Assembly (NCBI GenBank): GCA_900549975.1
Contig: URQK01000006.1
Coordinates: 1 to 33,115 of the forward strand
DNA from: an uncultured Mollicutes bacterium
Lineage (GTDB): Bacteria > Bacillota_I > Bacilli_A > RFN20 > CAG-826
Direction: 5' to 3'
DNA length: 33,115 nucleotides
Position 1 is the stretch's first letter, and every line of letters starts with the position of its first letter. Below the pieces are notes generated by a model. The model did no database searches. It had not been told where the DNA came from and saw only the letters and a list, made by a program, of their open reading frames with translations. Position numbers and translations under genes: made by a program. Of the stretch, positions 1-6,538 are shown one piece after another.

Positions 1-3
1 AAA

Positions 4-897
4 ATGAAAAGAGAATTTCAATTATCTTGCGAATCAACTGTGGACTTACCATATTCTTATGTGAATGGTAGAAACATTAAAGTACTTTTTTATACTTATC
101 TTGTTGATGGAAAAGAATTATTAGATGATATGGGACAAGATGAAAATACACTTAAACAATTTTATAAATATTTAGATGAGGGAAAAATTCCTTCGACATC
201 ACAACTTAATGAATTTCAATATGAAGAGTTTTTTAGAAATATTTTAGAAAGCGGAAAAGATGTATTCCATATTTGTTTTGGTACAGGAATGACTGGATCA
301 TACTTTAATGCTATAAAAGCAAAAGATAAATTACAAAATGAATATAAAGATAGAAAAATTATTGTTATAGATAGCTTATGTAGTTCATCAGGATATGGTA
401 TGCTAGTAGATGATGCTAAAGATATGTTTGATGAAGGAGTGGATTATAAAGAAATTATTAATTGGCTTGAAGAAAATAAAAATAGAATTCATCATCAATT
501 TTATTCTACGGATTTAAAATATTATCGTCGAACAGGCCGAATGTCTGGACCAGTGGCAAGTATTGCCTCAGTATTAAAAGTAAATCCTATTATGCGTCTT
601 AATAACAAAGGAAAAATAATTGCTTATGATAAAGCAATCGGGAAAAAATCTGCAATTAAAAAGACATTAGATACTATGGAACTTCATTGTGATAATGGTA
701 AGGATTATAGTGGAAAATGTTTTATTTGCCATTCTAATAATTTAGAAGATGCATTATTAACAAAAGAAAAAATTAAAGAAAGATTCCCACATATTAAAGG
801 AGAAATAAAAGTTTGTGATATTGGACCAATTATTGCGTCTCATGCTGGTCCTGGAACAATTGCAGTATTCTTTCATGGCGATGAAAGAGTAGAATAA
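4..897 (+). CDS. DegV family fatty-acid-binding protein (first copy)
   Basis: A 297-residue protein of the DegV family, cytosolic proteins that bind a fatty acid and, in Firmicutes, can deliver it to fatty-acid kinase. The family pattern is visible: an N-terminal strand followed by STVDLP (residues 11-16), a central GTGMTGSY segment (about 94-101) matching the usual S-S-G-L-S-G-T-Y loop, YYRRTGRMSG (about 174-183), and a C-terminal GPIIASHAGPGT (about 274-285). Length is normal for DegV. Only three bases precede the ATG, so the ribosome-binding site cannot be judged, but the N-terminus aligns with where DegV proteins usually begin. A second, clearly different DegV lies at 20240-21088. The actual ligand is unknown. 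Confidence 0.88.
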   Translation: MKREFQLSCESTVDLPYSYVNGRNIKVLFYTYLVDGKELLDDMGQDENTLKQFYKYLDEGKIPSTSQLNEFQYEEFFRNILESGKDVFHICFGTGMTGSYFNAIKAKDKLQNEYKDRKIIVIDSLCSSSGYGMLVDDAKDMFDEGVDYKEIINWLEENKNRIHHQFYSTDLKYYRRTGRMSGPVASIASVLKVNPIMRLNNKGKIIAYDKAIGKKSAIKKTLDTMELHCDNGKDYSGKCFICHSNNLEDALLTKEKIKERFPHIKGEIKVCDIGPIIASHAGPGTIAVFFHGDERVE

Positions 898-964
898 TGT
901 AAATATTTATGAAAATAAGAAAATAATCTATTATAAAATCATTAACTTGAATTAATAAATTATG

Positions 965-980
965 AGTTATAGTAATAACT
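965..980. promoter_or_regulatory. Short inverted repeat in the degV-oxidoreductase gap
   Basis: AGTTAT (965-970) and ATAACT (975-980) form a perfect 6-bp inverted repeat with a 4-nt centre. It lies about 120 bp upstream of the oxidoreductase start. It could be a weak operator or a chance AT-rich palindrome. No T-tract follows, so it is not a convincing terminator for the degV gene. Confidence 0.25.
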
Positions 981-1038
981 TTAGTGATATTTTATGAAAA
1001 TTTTATTCATTTTTGATACAAAATTATTTAATATCCAA

Positions 1039-1075
1039 TGTTTTTTGCTATTCCTCAAGTTTATAATGAACTTGA
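1039..1075 (+). promoter_or_regulatory. Candidate promoter with a palindrome centred on the -10 box
   Basis: A perfect TATAAT (1062-1067) lies 31 bases before the chosen ATG at 1099. The best -35 at a 17-bp spacing is a poor TGTTTT (1039-1044). The -10 box sits exactly in the middle of a perfect inverted repeat, TCAAGTT (1055-1061) and AACTTGA (1069-1075). This layout suits a repressor site that competes with RNA polymerase. The regulator is unknown. Confidence 0.45.
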
Positions 1076-1098
1076 TATCTTTTAAAGGTGGAATGCAA

Positions 1099-2211
1099 AT
1101 GGAAAAATATGATGTTATAGTTTGTGGTGGTGGTATTGCAGGCGTAAGTGCAGCAATATCTGCGGCAAGAATGAATCAAAAAGTATGCTTAGTTGAAAGA
1201 AGTGCTTTGCTTGGTGGTTTAGCGACAATTGGATTAATTCATTGGTATGAACCTTTATGTGATGGTTTAGGTAATCAAATGATTTACTCAAATGCAGAAG
1301 AACTTTTAAGACTAGCGATTTCATATGGTTATAATACTTTAGAAGATAGTTGGCTACATAAAAATAATGATATACATAATAGAAGGTATGCTTCTTGGTT
1401 TGATCCTAATTTATTTGCTTTGTCACTTACTAGATTATTAGATGAATTACATGTAACAATTTATTTTGAAAGTCAAATTAGCGAAGTACATAAGAAAAAC
1501 AATTTATTAACTTCGATTGATATTTATACAATTGAAGGAAAAATTAATTTACAAGCTAAAACATTTATTGATGCGACAGGAAGTGCTTATATATTTAAAA
1601 AAGCTAAGTTAAACACAAGAAATGGCACAAATTATTTAACATATGCCACATCTACATATAAAAATGGTTTGAAGAAACCAGTCTTCCAATATAGTGGTGC
1701 TTCTTTATCGGGTAGCAACCAACCTGAAAATGTACGTATTTTTTCAAATGCTAATCAAAAAGATGTTAATGAATATTTATTACTTGGACAAAAACTTTGC
1801 TTAAAAGAATATGAGGAAGGCAAACTAGCGGATGTTTCTATTTTGCCTTCAATGATTCAATTTAGAAAAATATCTACGATAATTGGCGACTACCAATTAT
1901 CAAAAGATGATCTCTATAAAAGACACGAAGATTCCATAGGTGTTATTGGCGTCTTTGATAAACCAGGTGAATGGTATGAATTACCAATAGGAATTTTAAA
2001 AAATAGTAGTGTAGCAAATTTATTTGCTGCAGGAAGAATTGTATCTTGTTTTGATGATGAAACTTGGGAAGCAACAAGAGTAATACCGGTTTGTGCACTT
2101 ACTGGTGAAGTTAGTGGTTTGTTAGCAAGTTTATATAATAAAAAGAAAAGCCTAAACATTAGTGATGTTCAGACTTTATTAGAAAAAAGAAATATTAAAT
2201 TGCATTATTAA
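1099..2211 (+). CDS. FAD-dependent oxidoreductase (FAD_oxidored family)
   Basis: A 370-residue flavoprotein. The N-terminus carries a dinucleotide-binding Rossmann motif, VIVCGGGIAGVSAA, then an E (in LVERS) that would bind the ribose, and GGLAT, typical of the PF12831 group of FAD-dependent oxidoreductases. The C-terminal AAGRIVSCFDDETWEATRV followed by TGEVSG is the second FAD-contacting region of that family. The open frame reaches back to 994, but AAAGGTGG at 1084-1091 gives good ribosome-binding spacing only for the ATG at 1099 (MEKYDVIV); the upstream codons do not look like protein. The substrate cannot be read from sequence. The gene appears monocistronic: it ends in a hairpin that overlaps the opposing kinase remnant. 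Confidence 0.82.
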   Translation: MEKYDVIVCGGGIAGVSAAISAARMNQKVCLVERSALLGGLATIGLIHWYEPLCDGLGNQMIYSNAEELLRLAISYGYNTLEDSWLHKNNDIHNRRYASWFDPNLFALSLTRLLDELHVTIYFESQISEVHKKNNLLTSIDIYTIEGKINLQAKTFIDATGSAYIFKKAKLNTRNGTNYLTYATSTYKNGLKKPVFQYSGASLSGSNQPENVRIFSNANQKDVNEYLLLGQKLCLKEYEEGKLADVSILPSMIQFRKISTIIGDYQLSKDDLYKRHEDSIGVIGVFDKPGEWYELPIGILKNSSVANLFAAGRIVSCFDDETWEATRVIPVCALTGEVSGLLASLYNKKKSLNISDVQTLLEKRNIKLHY

Positions 2212-2419
2212 TTTTATAACTAGGGAACTCTAATGTAATAGTGGTTCCCTTATTTAATTTAGATTCGAGATTTAATTTGATATCATATTTTAAACAAATA
2301 TGTTTAACAATCGATAATCCTAAACCGCTACCTTGACTAGTAGTGCGAGTTTTATCGACTTGATAAAATCTTTCAAATACACGTGTTTGATTTGCTTTAC
2401 TTATACCAATTCCTTGATC
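2195..2419 (-). pseudogene. C-terminal remnant of a sensor histidine kinase (PhoR-like)
   Basis: Reading the minus strand from 2419 to a TAA at 2195-2197 gives the end of a HATPase_c domain. It starts at DQGIGIS (the G1 box), continues with VFERFYQVDKTRT (the F box), GSGLGLSIVKHI (the G2 box), and closes with GTTITLEFPS, the usual last strand of such kinases. There is no start codon, no sensor region, no phosphoacceptor His box and no N box, so the piece cannot act as a kinase. Its upstream edge abuts, out of frame, a truncated pstS fragment. The G2 spacing and FERFYQVD resemble PhoR/WalK-type kinases. Given the pstS neighbour, a phosphate-sensing PhoR is the most economical origin. That identity is inference; the kinase remnant itself is clear. 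Confidence 0.85.
2222..2260 (+). terminator. Probable terminator of the oxidoreductase gene
   Basis: AGGGAAC (2222-2228) and GTTCCCT (2244-2250) form a 7-bp stem with a 15-nt loop, followed by a T-rich stretch (2251-2260). It begins 11 bases after the oxidoreductase stop. The hairpin lies inside the 3' end of the minus-strand kinase remnant, so it may be an exapted fragment of dead coding sequence. Confidence 0.5.
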
Positions 2420-2771
2420 TTTTTAATACATTATCTTCATTTGGTTCAACGCCTTCGTATTTTAATCCGGTTAATGAAGATTCTTCTAATGATGATAAAG
2501 AAATATAACTAATACCATATTCATCGTTTTTAACTTTTAAAACCATATCGCCGTTTCCGTTAGTTTTAACGGCGCCTTTAACTAAAGGTTCATTTGATTT
2601 AACAGCGTCTTTTAATCCGATTTTCGTAAAGAAACCATCACGAGTATAAACAGCAATGTTTTTACTTGTATCAAATTCTACTTTTGATGAGTTAGAGGTA
2701 TTATTACCTCCGCATAATGCTAATGTCATTCCTAATAATAATGTTAATAGATATTTATTTGTCTTTTTCAT
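2420..2771 (-). pseudogene. pstS: Truncated phosphate-binding lipoprotein (pstS remnant)
   Basis: The minus strand has an intact ribosome site (GGAGGAA, complement of 2778-2784) and ATG at 2771. It encodes a lipoprotein-like leader (MKKTNKYLLTLLLGMTLALC), then IAVYTRDGFFTKIGLKDAV, NGNGDMVLKVKNDEYGISYIS and GLKYEGVEP, which follow the first half of short PstS phosphate-binding proteins. The frame then runs into kinase sequence and stops at 2397. Two defects suggest decay beyond the truncation. The lipobox is ALC rather than the usual A-A/G-C, and the phosphate-binding S-G-T-R loop expected right after YTRD is missing, as if an in-frame deletion joined two TRD copies. The second PstS lobe is absent. 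Some expression of a short peptide is possible, but phosphate binding is not. Confidence 0.75.
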
Positions 2772-2834
2772 AATTTGTTCCTCCAATGACACTAACATAT
2801 TAGAATTATGGACTAAATAAATCTTTCATGGTGC

Positions 2835-2850
2835 TGTAAATAAATGTAAA
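2835..2850 (-). promoter_or_regulatory. Possible relict Pho box upstream of the pstS remnant
   Basis: On the minus strand two TTTACA hexamers occur with a 10-bp period (complement of TGTAAA at 2835-2840 and 2845-2850), about 65-80 bases upstream of the pstS remnant start. PhoP of Bacilli binds tandem TT(A/T/C)ACA hexamers with an 11-bp period, so the match is imperfect. The main support is its position upstream of pstS. Confidence 0.25.
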
Positions 2851-2954
2851 GAACTTATAAAGACAAAAATTGATTAAGAAACTAAATATAATAAATTAAA
2901 GAAAAATGGCTGATAAAATAAGTGACCTATATGTTAAAAGGCTATACACACAAC

Positions 2955-2983
2955 TTGAAAATAAGTAAGAAATTAAGTAAGAT
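2955..2983 (+). promoter_or_regulatory. Candidate promoter of the nitroreductase gene
   Basis: TTGAAA (2955-2960), a 17-bp spacer and TAAGAT (2978-2983) give a plausible sigma-A promoter with a leader of roughly 20 bases before the ATG at 3012. The -35 matches 5 of 6 and the -10 matches 4 of 6 consensus bases. Confidence 0.4.
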
Positions 2984-3011
2984 TTAAGCAAGATAAAAAA
3001 GGAGAATTTTT

Positions 3012-3533
3012 ATGAAAGACAAAACACTAGAACTAATCAAAACAAGAAGAAGCGTTCGTTCTTATGAAGATAAGAAAGTACCTGAAGAATTATTAAATAA
3101 AGTACTTGAAGCAGGAACATATGCACCAACTGGAAGAGGTAAGCAATCACCAGTTATTGTTGCTATTACTTCTGAAAAATATCGTAATATCATTCAAAAA
3201 CTTAATGCTGGTGTAATGGGAGTAAATATCGATCCGTATTATGGCGCACCAGTTGTTATTGCTGTTTTAGCAGATCCTAGTATTAATACTTGGATAGAAG
3301 ATGCATCACTAGTATTAGGCAATATGATGTTAGAAGCTCATGCTTTGGGTCTTGGATCAGTTTGGATTCATCGTGAAAGAGAAATATTTGATAGTGGTGT
3401 AGGAAAAGAGCTTTTAAAAGAATGGGGACTACCTGAAGAATTACGCGGAGTTGGTTCTATTGCATTAGGTTACATTAAAGGTGAATATCCAGTGGCTAAA
3501 CCTCGCAAAGAAAATTATATAAAACACGTTTAA
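3012..3533 (+). CDS. Nitroreductase family FMN oxidoreductase
   Basis: A 173-residue protein of the small nitroreductase fold, homodimeric FMN enzymes that use NAD(P)H to reduce nitro, quinone or other electron-poor compounds. The FMN-contacting start TRRSVRSYEDKKVPEE (about 11-26) is classical, followed by AGTYAPTGRGKQSP, the phosphate-side loop, and LGNMMLEAHALGLGSVWIHR (about 107-126), the conserved helix and strand. Length is at the short end of the family. GGAG at 3001-3004 precedes the ATG. The natural substrate is unknown. It sits between the dead phosphate locus and an MscS channel and may share a transcript with the latter. Confidence 0.9.
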   Translation: MKDKTLELIKTRRSVRSYEDKKVPEELLNKVLEAGTYAPTGRGKQSPVIVAITSEKYRNIIQKLNAGVMGVNIDPYYGAPVVIAVLADPSINTWIEDASLVLGNMMLEAHALGLGSVWIHREREIFDSGVGKELLKEWGLPEELRGVGSIALGYIKGEYPVAKPRKENYIKHV

Positions 3534-3587
3534 ATTATCTTAATAAAGAACTATAATATTATTTGTTGTTTATAAGGAGTGATTTTC

Positions 3588-4412
3588 ATGGATTGGAATC
3601 AATTTTGGCAAACAGTGCAAGATTGGGTTACTAACACAGGGATTAAAATTGTTATTGCTATTCTGATATTAATAGTATCGTTTAGCATAATTAACGCGAT
3701 TAGTAAGAAGATTGCTAAAAAAGCCGATAAAAAAATAGAAGAAAACAAAAAAATCGATAAAACATTATATCGTACTTTAAGTTATGTTACAAAAATAGGA
3801 CTTAAGATTTTAGTTGTTCTTGCTCTTATTGGTTATTTAGGAATTGATACTTCTGGAGTTACAGCTTTACTTGCTTCTCTTGGTGTTGGTGTTGGTTTAG
3901 CGATTAATGGTACCTTATCAAACTTTGCTGGTGGTGTAATGCTTGTATTTACTCGCCCATTCCGTGTCGATGATTACATTGAGGCATTGGATAATGGCGG
4001 AACTGTAGAAGATATTCATATTTGTTACACAAAATTAAGAACACCAGATAACAAAGTTGTTTATTTACCAAATGGTGCCTTGTCAACAGCACAAATTGTA
4101 AATTACTCAGAAAAAGATACTCGAAGAGTGGATGTTAATTTATCAATTTCTTACGCTGATGATTTTGAAAAAGCTAAAAAAGTTATTTTAGGAGTTTGTA
4201 AAAAAAATAAAATGATTCTTAATATACCTGCACCAGCAATTAATATTGTTGAGCATGGTGATAGTTCAATCAATATTAGCGCTAAGGTATGGTGTAAAAA
4301 TGCTGATTATTGGGATGTTAAATTCTATATGTTAGAAAAAGTTAAAGTAGCATTTGATGAAAATGGCATTGAAATTCCATTCAATCAATTGGAAGTTACT
4401 TTAAAAAAATAA
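3588..4412 (+). CDS. mscS: Small-conductance mechanosensitive channel (MscS family)
   Basis: A 274-residue membrane protein of minimal MscS size. Three hydrophobic helices lie at about 17-37, 68-87 and 92-120. The third is the glycine/alanine-rich pore helix (LGVGVGLAINGTLSNFAGG), followed by the hallmark RPFRVDDYI and the cytoplasmic beta domain with VYLPNG. The channel opens under membrane tension and releases solutes on hypo-osmotic shock. The frame can be read from a GTG at 3579, but that GTG overlaps the AAGGAG ribosome site (3574-3579). The ATG at 3588, eight bases further on, is the better start. The 54-base gap after the nitroreductase contains no terminator, so co-transcription is possible. 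Confidence 0.93.
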   Translation: MDWNQFWQTVQDWVTNTGIKIVIAILILIVSFSIINAISKKIAKKADKKIEENKKIDKTLYRTLSYVTKIGLKILVVLALIGYLGIDTSGVTALLASLGVGVGLAINGTLSNFAGGVMLVFTRPFRVDDYIEALDNGGTVEDIHICYTKLRTPDNKVVYLPNGALSTAQIVNYSEKDTRRVDVNLSISYADDFEKAKKVILGVCKKNKMILNIPAPAINIVEHGDSSINISAKVWCKNADYWDVKFYMLEKVKVAFDENGIEIPFNQLEVTLKK

Positions 4413-4526
4413 AAAGTAGTTGCAAGTGAAATAATAAAGAATACGTTATTAACCTTTGACTAAATTGCCATAAGTAAGCAATTATGACACTTGCTAAAGT
4501 AATTACTCAAATTAAGAGGTGAAAAG

Positions 4527-5687
4527 ATGTATTCTTTTTTATTAGTTATTATTTATATAGCTTTTATAAGTTTGGGCTTACCCGATTCATTGCTTGGATC
4601 ATGTTGGCCAGTAGTGCACATAGAAATGAATGTTCCAACTTCATATATGGGAATAGTTTCTATGACTATTGCTATTGGTACAGTTATATCTAGTTTATTA
4701 TCAGATAAATTAACGACGAAGTTCGGAACTAAAATAGTAACAGTTGTAAGTGTGCTTTTAACTACAATTGCCCTATTTGGCTTTTCGTTATCTAGTCAAT
4801 TTTGGATGCTAATTCTTTTTGCAATACCTTATGGCTTAGGTGCTGGAGCAATAGATGCCGCTTTAAATAACTATGTAGCAATTCATTACAAAGCTAAACA
4901 TATGAGTTGGTTACATTGCTTTTGGGGTGTAGGAACTATAGTTAGTCCATTTATTATGGGCTTTGCTTTAAAAAATATGACTTGGAATGCAGGATATCGT
5001 ATTGTTGGAATAATCCAATTAATAATTACAATATTTTTGCTTTGCACATTAAAAGTTTGGAATGTTAATTCAAATGTTGCTAGTGAAGAAACTAAGCATA
5101 TTGGTTTATTTAAAGCTTTAAAATTACGTGGAGTAATATTTTTACTTATTGGATTCTTTTCTTATTCAGCTTTAGAAGCAACATCAATGCAATGGGCAAG
5201 CACTTATTTTGTAGAAGTAAAGGAAATAGAAGCTGGTGATGCCGCTAATTTTGCGGCTTTGTTTTATATAGGCATAACATTGGGAAGATTCTTATCAGGA
5301 TTTATTACTGATAAATTGGGAGATAAGAAAATGATTATATTAGGTACATCGATACTGACAATAGGAATAGTATTATTGCTTTTGCCGATAAATTCTTATT
5401 ATGTTGCTATTTCGGCTTTTGTTATTATTGGACTAGGATGTGCTCCAATATATCCTTGTATTATTCATTCAACACCACTAAATTTTGGAAAAGAAAATTC
5501 TGGAGCAATAATTGGAATACAAATGGCTAGTGCTTATTTAGGTACTTCATTAATGCCACCTTTGTTTGGATTAATAGGTGGAAAAATAGGCTATAAAATA
5601 TTTCCAATCTATATTTTAATTTTTGCTTTTTTAATGATAACAATGATTGAAATTACGTTTCATATTACGCAAAAGAAGGACAAATAG
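4527..5687 (+). CDS. Major facilitator superfamily transporter
   Basis: A 386-residue, very hydrophobic protein with about twelve membrane helices in two halves. The MFS loop 2-3 signature appears degenerately as SDKLTTKFGTK (about 59-69) and again in the second half as GRFLSGFITDKLGDKK (about 250-265), which marks the internal repeat. The closest general type by feel is the FucP/sugar-permease-like branch of short MFS proteins, but no residue fixes the substrate. AGAGGTG precedes the ATG. A rho-independent terminator follows directly. The 114-base upstream gap holds long-spaced complementary arms GCAAGTG (4422-4428) and CACTTGC (4488-4494), and no strong promoter. Confidence 0.8.
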   Translation: MYSFLLVIIYIAFISLGLPDSLLGSCWPVVHIEMNVPTSYMGIVSMTIAIGTVISSLLSDKLTTKFGTKIVTVVSVLLTTIALFGFSLSSQFWMLILFAIPYGLGAGAIDAALNNYVAIHYKAKHMSWLHCFWGVGTIVSPFIMGFALKNMTWNAGYRIVGIIQLIITIFLLCTLKVWNVNSNVASEETKHIGLFKALKLRGVIFLLIGFFSYSALEATSMQWASTYFVEVKEIEAGDAANFAALFYIGITLGRFLSGFITDKLGDKKMIILGTSILTIGIVLLLLPINSYYVAISAFVIIGLGCAPIYPCIIHSTPLNFGKENSGAIIGIQMASAYLGTSLMPPLFGLIGGKIGYKIFPIYILIFAFLMITMIEITFHITQKKDK

Positions 5688-5716
5688 TGATATCATTTCG
5701 ATTTGTTCTTTTTTTT
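5678..5716 (+). terminator. Rho-independent terminator after the MFS gene
   Basis: GGACAAAT (5678-5685) pairs with ATTTGTTC (5701-5708), including one G-T pair, and eight T residues follow (5709-5716). The left arm overlaps the last codons of the MFS gene. It separates that gene from the rex-adhE operon. Confidence 0.8.
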
Positions 5717-5737
5717 CTTGCCTAATACATAAGCAAA

Positions 5738-5788
5738 TTGTTAAAATTAAATGGAAGATATTGTTTTTAATTACAAATTAAAAAACAA
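5738..5788 (+). promoter_or_regulatory. Candidate Rex operator region upstream of rex
   Basis: Clostridial Rex sites read TTGTTAA-N4-TTAACAA. Here a clean half-site TTGTTAA stands at 5738-5744. About 16 bases further on is an inverted repeat whose left arm TTGTTTTTAATT (5761-5772) mirrors the right arm ending AAAAAACAA (to 5788), with one extra A. The TTGTT...AACAA ends fit a Rex-like site. Autoregulation and control of the adhE-hydrogenase operon by NADH/NAD+ would follow. This is inference from motif similarity only. Confidence 0.4.
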
Positions 5789-5831
5789 ACTGTTTATTTT
5801 ACCGATGAAAGCGATGTCATAAGATATTATA

Positions 5832-5861
5832 TTGACAAAGATATAATGTCTGCGATACACT
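5832..5861 (+). promoter_or_regulatory. Candidate promoter of the rex-adhE-hydrogenase operon
   Basis: A perfect TTGACA (5832-5837) is followed after 18 bp by TACACT (5856-5861). A perfect TATAAT also occurs at 5842-5847, but it has no good -35 at the right distance. Which -10 is used cannot be settled by reading. Either start would leave a short leader containing the inverted repeat at 5865-5884. Confidence 0.5.
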
Positions 5862-5864
5862 TAA

Positions 5865-5884
5865 TTCGGTAAAAGAATACCGAA
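5865..5884 (+). promoter_or_regulatory. Inverted repeat overlapping the rex ribosome-binding site
   Basis: TTCGGTA (5865-5871) and TACCGAA (5878-5884) are perfect 7-bp arms around a 6-nt loop. The right arm shares its last two bases with the AAGGAG Shine-Dalgarno (5883-5888). As RNA it would be a hairpin next to the ribosome site; as DNA it could be an operator just downstream of the promoter. Confidence 0.5.
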
Positions 5885-5896
5885 GGAGTGAAAACT

Positions 5897-6535
5897 ATGC
5901 TTGATGGCGTATCAGTAAGGCAATTGCAAAGATTTCCGATATACTTAAAATATCTAAAATCAATGCGTGATGCTGGTGTGGTAACAATTACCGCTCCACT
6001 TATTGCTAGAGCACTTGATCAATCAGAAGAACAAGTAAAAAAAGATCTTCAAGTAGTGACTACTTCAAAAGGTAGACCAAATACAGGTCGCGATATTAAT
6101 GTTCTTATTAATGATATCGAAGTATTCTTAGGTTACCACAATATTAGCGATGCAATCATTGTTGGTGTTGGACACTTAGGTGAAGCTTTTATGAATTATA
6201 AAGGATTTGCCGAATTTAGCCTTAATATTTTAGCGGGATTTGATAATGATGAATCAAAAATTGGTAAAGTAATAAATGGCAAACAAGTATTTCCAATGTC
6301 AAAACTAAAAAATTTAGTTCCAAGATTAAACGTTAGTATTGCAATATTAACTACCCCAGCATCCGCTTCGCAAGAAGTCGCGGAATTATTAGTTGATGCT
6401 GGCATTAAAGGAATTTGGAATTTCGCGCCAATTAACCTAAAAGTAAATGATGATGTTGTGATTGAAAATGTCAATCTTGCATCATCGTTAGCAGTATTAT
6501 CTCATAAACTAAAAAAGAAATTTCAGGAGGAGTAA
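5897..6535 (+). CDS. rex: Redox-sensing transcriptional repressor Rex
   Basis: A 212-residue Rex protein. The N-terminal winged helix (about 1-70) shows the family phrases LQRFPIYLKYLKSM and ARALDQSEEQVKKDLQ. The C-terminal half is a Rossmann domain with VGVGHLGEAFMNY (about 91-103) for NAD(H) binding and ends in the domain-swap helix. Rex dimers leave DNA when NADH rises, derepressing fermentation genes. The GTG at 5888 lies inside the AAGGAG ribosome site, so the ATG at 5897 is the start. The segment after KKDLQ (VVTTSKGRPNTGRDI) differs from the common Y-F-G-E-F-G-x-R-G-x-G-Y stretch, so this is a divergent branch. It is the first gene of the operon, only three bases ahead of adhE, a classical Rex target. 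Confidence 0.88.
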   Translation: MLDGVSVRQLQRFPIYLKYLKSMRDAGVVTITAPLIARALDQSEEQVKKDLQVVTTSKGRPNTGRDINVLINDIEVFLGYHNISDAIIVGVGHLGEAFMNYKGFAEFSLNILAGFDNDESKIGKVINGKQVFPMSKLKNLVPRLNVSIAILTTPASASQEVAELLVDAGIKGIWNFAPINLKVNDDVVIENVNLASSLAVLSHKLKKKFQEE

Positions 6536-6538
6536 AAA

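Noticed and set aside
994..1098. A longer start for the FAD oxidoreductase at 994.
   Set aside because: The extra 35 codons are not protein-like, a perfect TATAAT lies inside them, and the ribosome site fits the ATG at 1099.
1115..1324. Minus-strand open frame of 69 codons opposite the oxidoreductase (and similar ones at 1914, 6196, 9204, 9859, 22703 and 29581).
   Set aside because: They lie wholly opposite conserved genes, have low-complexity composition and show no ribosome site.
3579..3587. GTG starts inside AAGGAGTG motifs, here and at 5888, 19703 and 20231.
   Set aside because: In each case the GTG is part of the Shine-Dalgarno itself and an ATG follows at proper distance (3588, 5897, 19712, 20240), giving the usual family N-terminus.
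4422..4494. Complementary arms GCAAGTG and CACTTGC in the mscS-MFS gap, considered as a terminator or riboswitch.
   Set aside because: The loop is about 59 bases, there is no T-run, and no known riboswitch core is visible.
5717..5896. A metabolite riboswitch ahead of rex.
   Set aside because: The elements are simple palindromes and promoter boxes, with no conserved riboswitch motifs.
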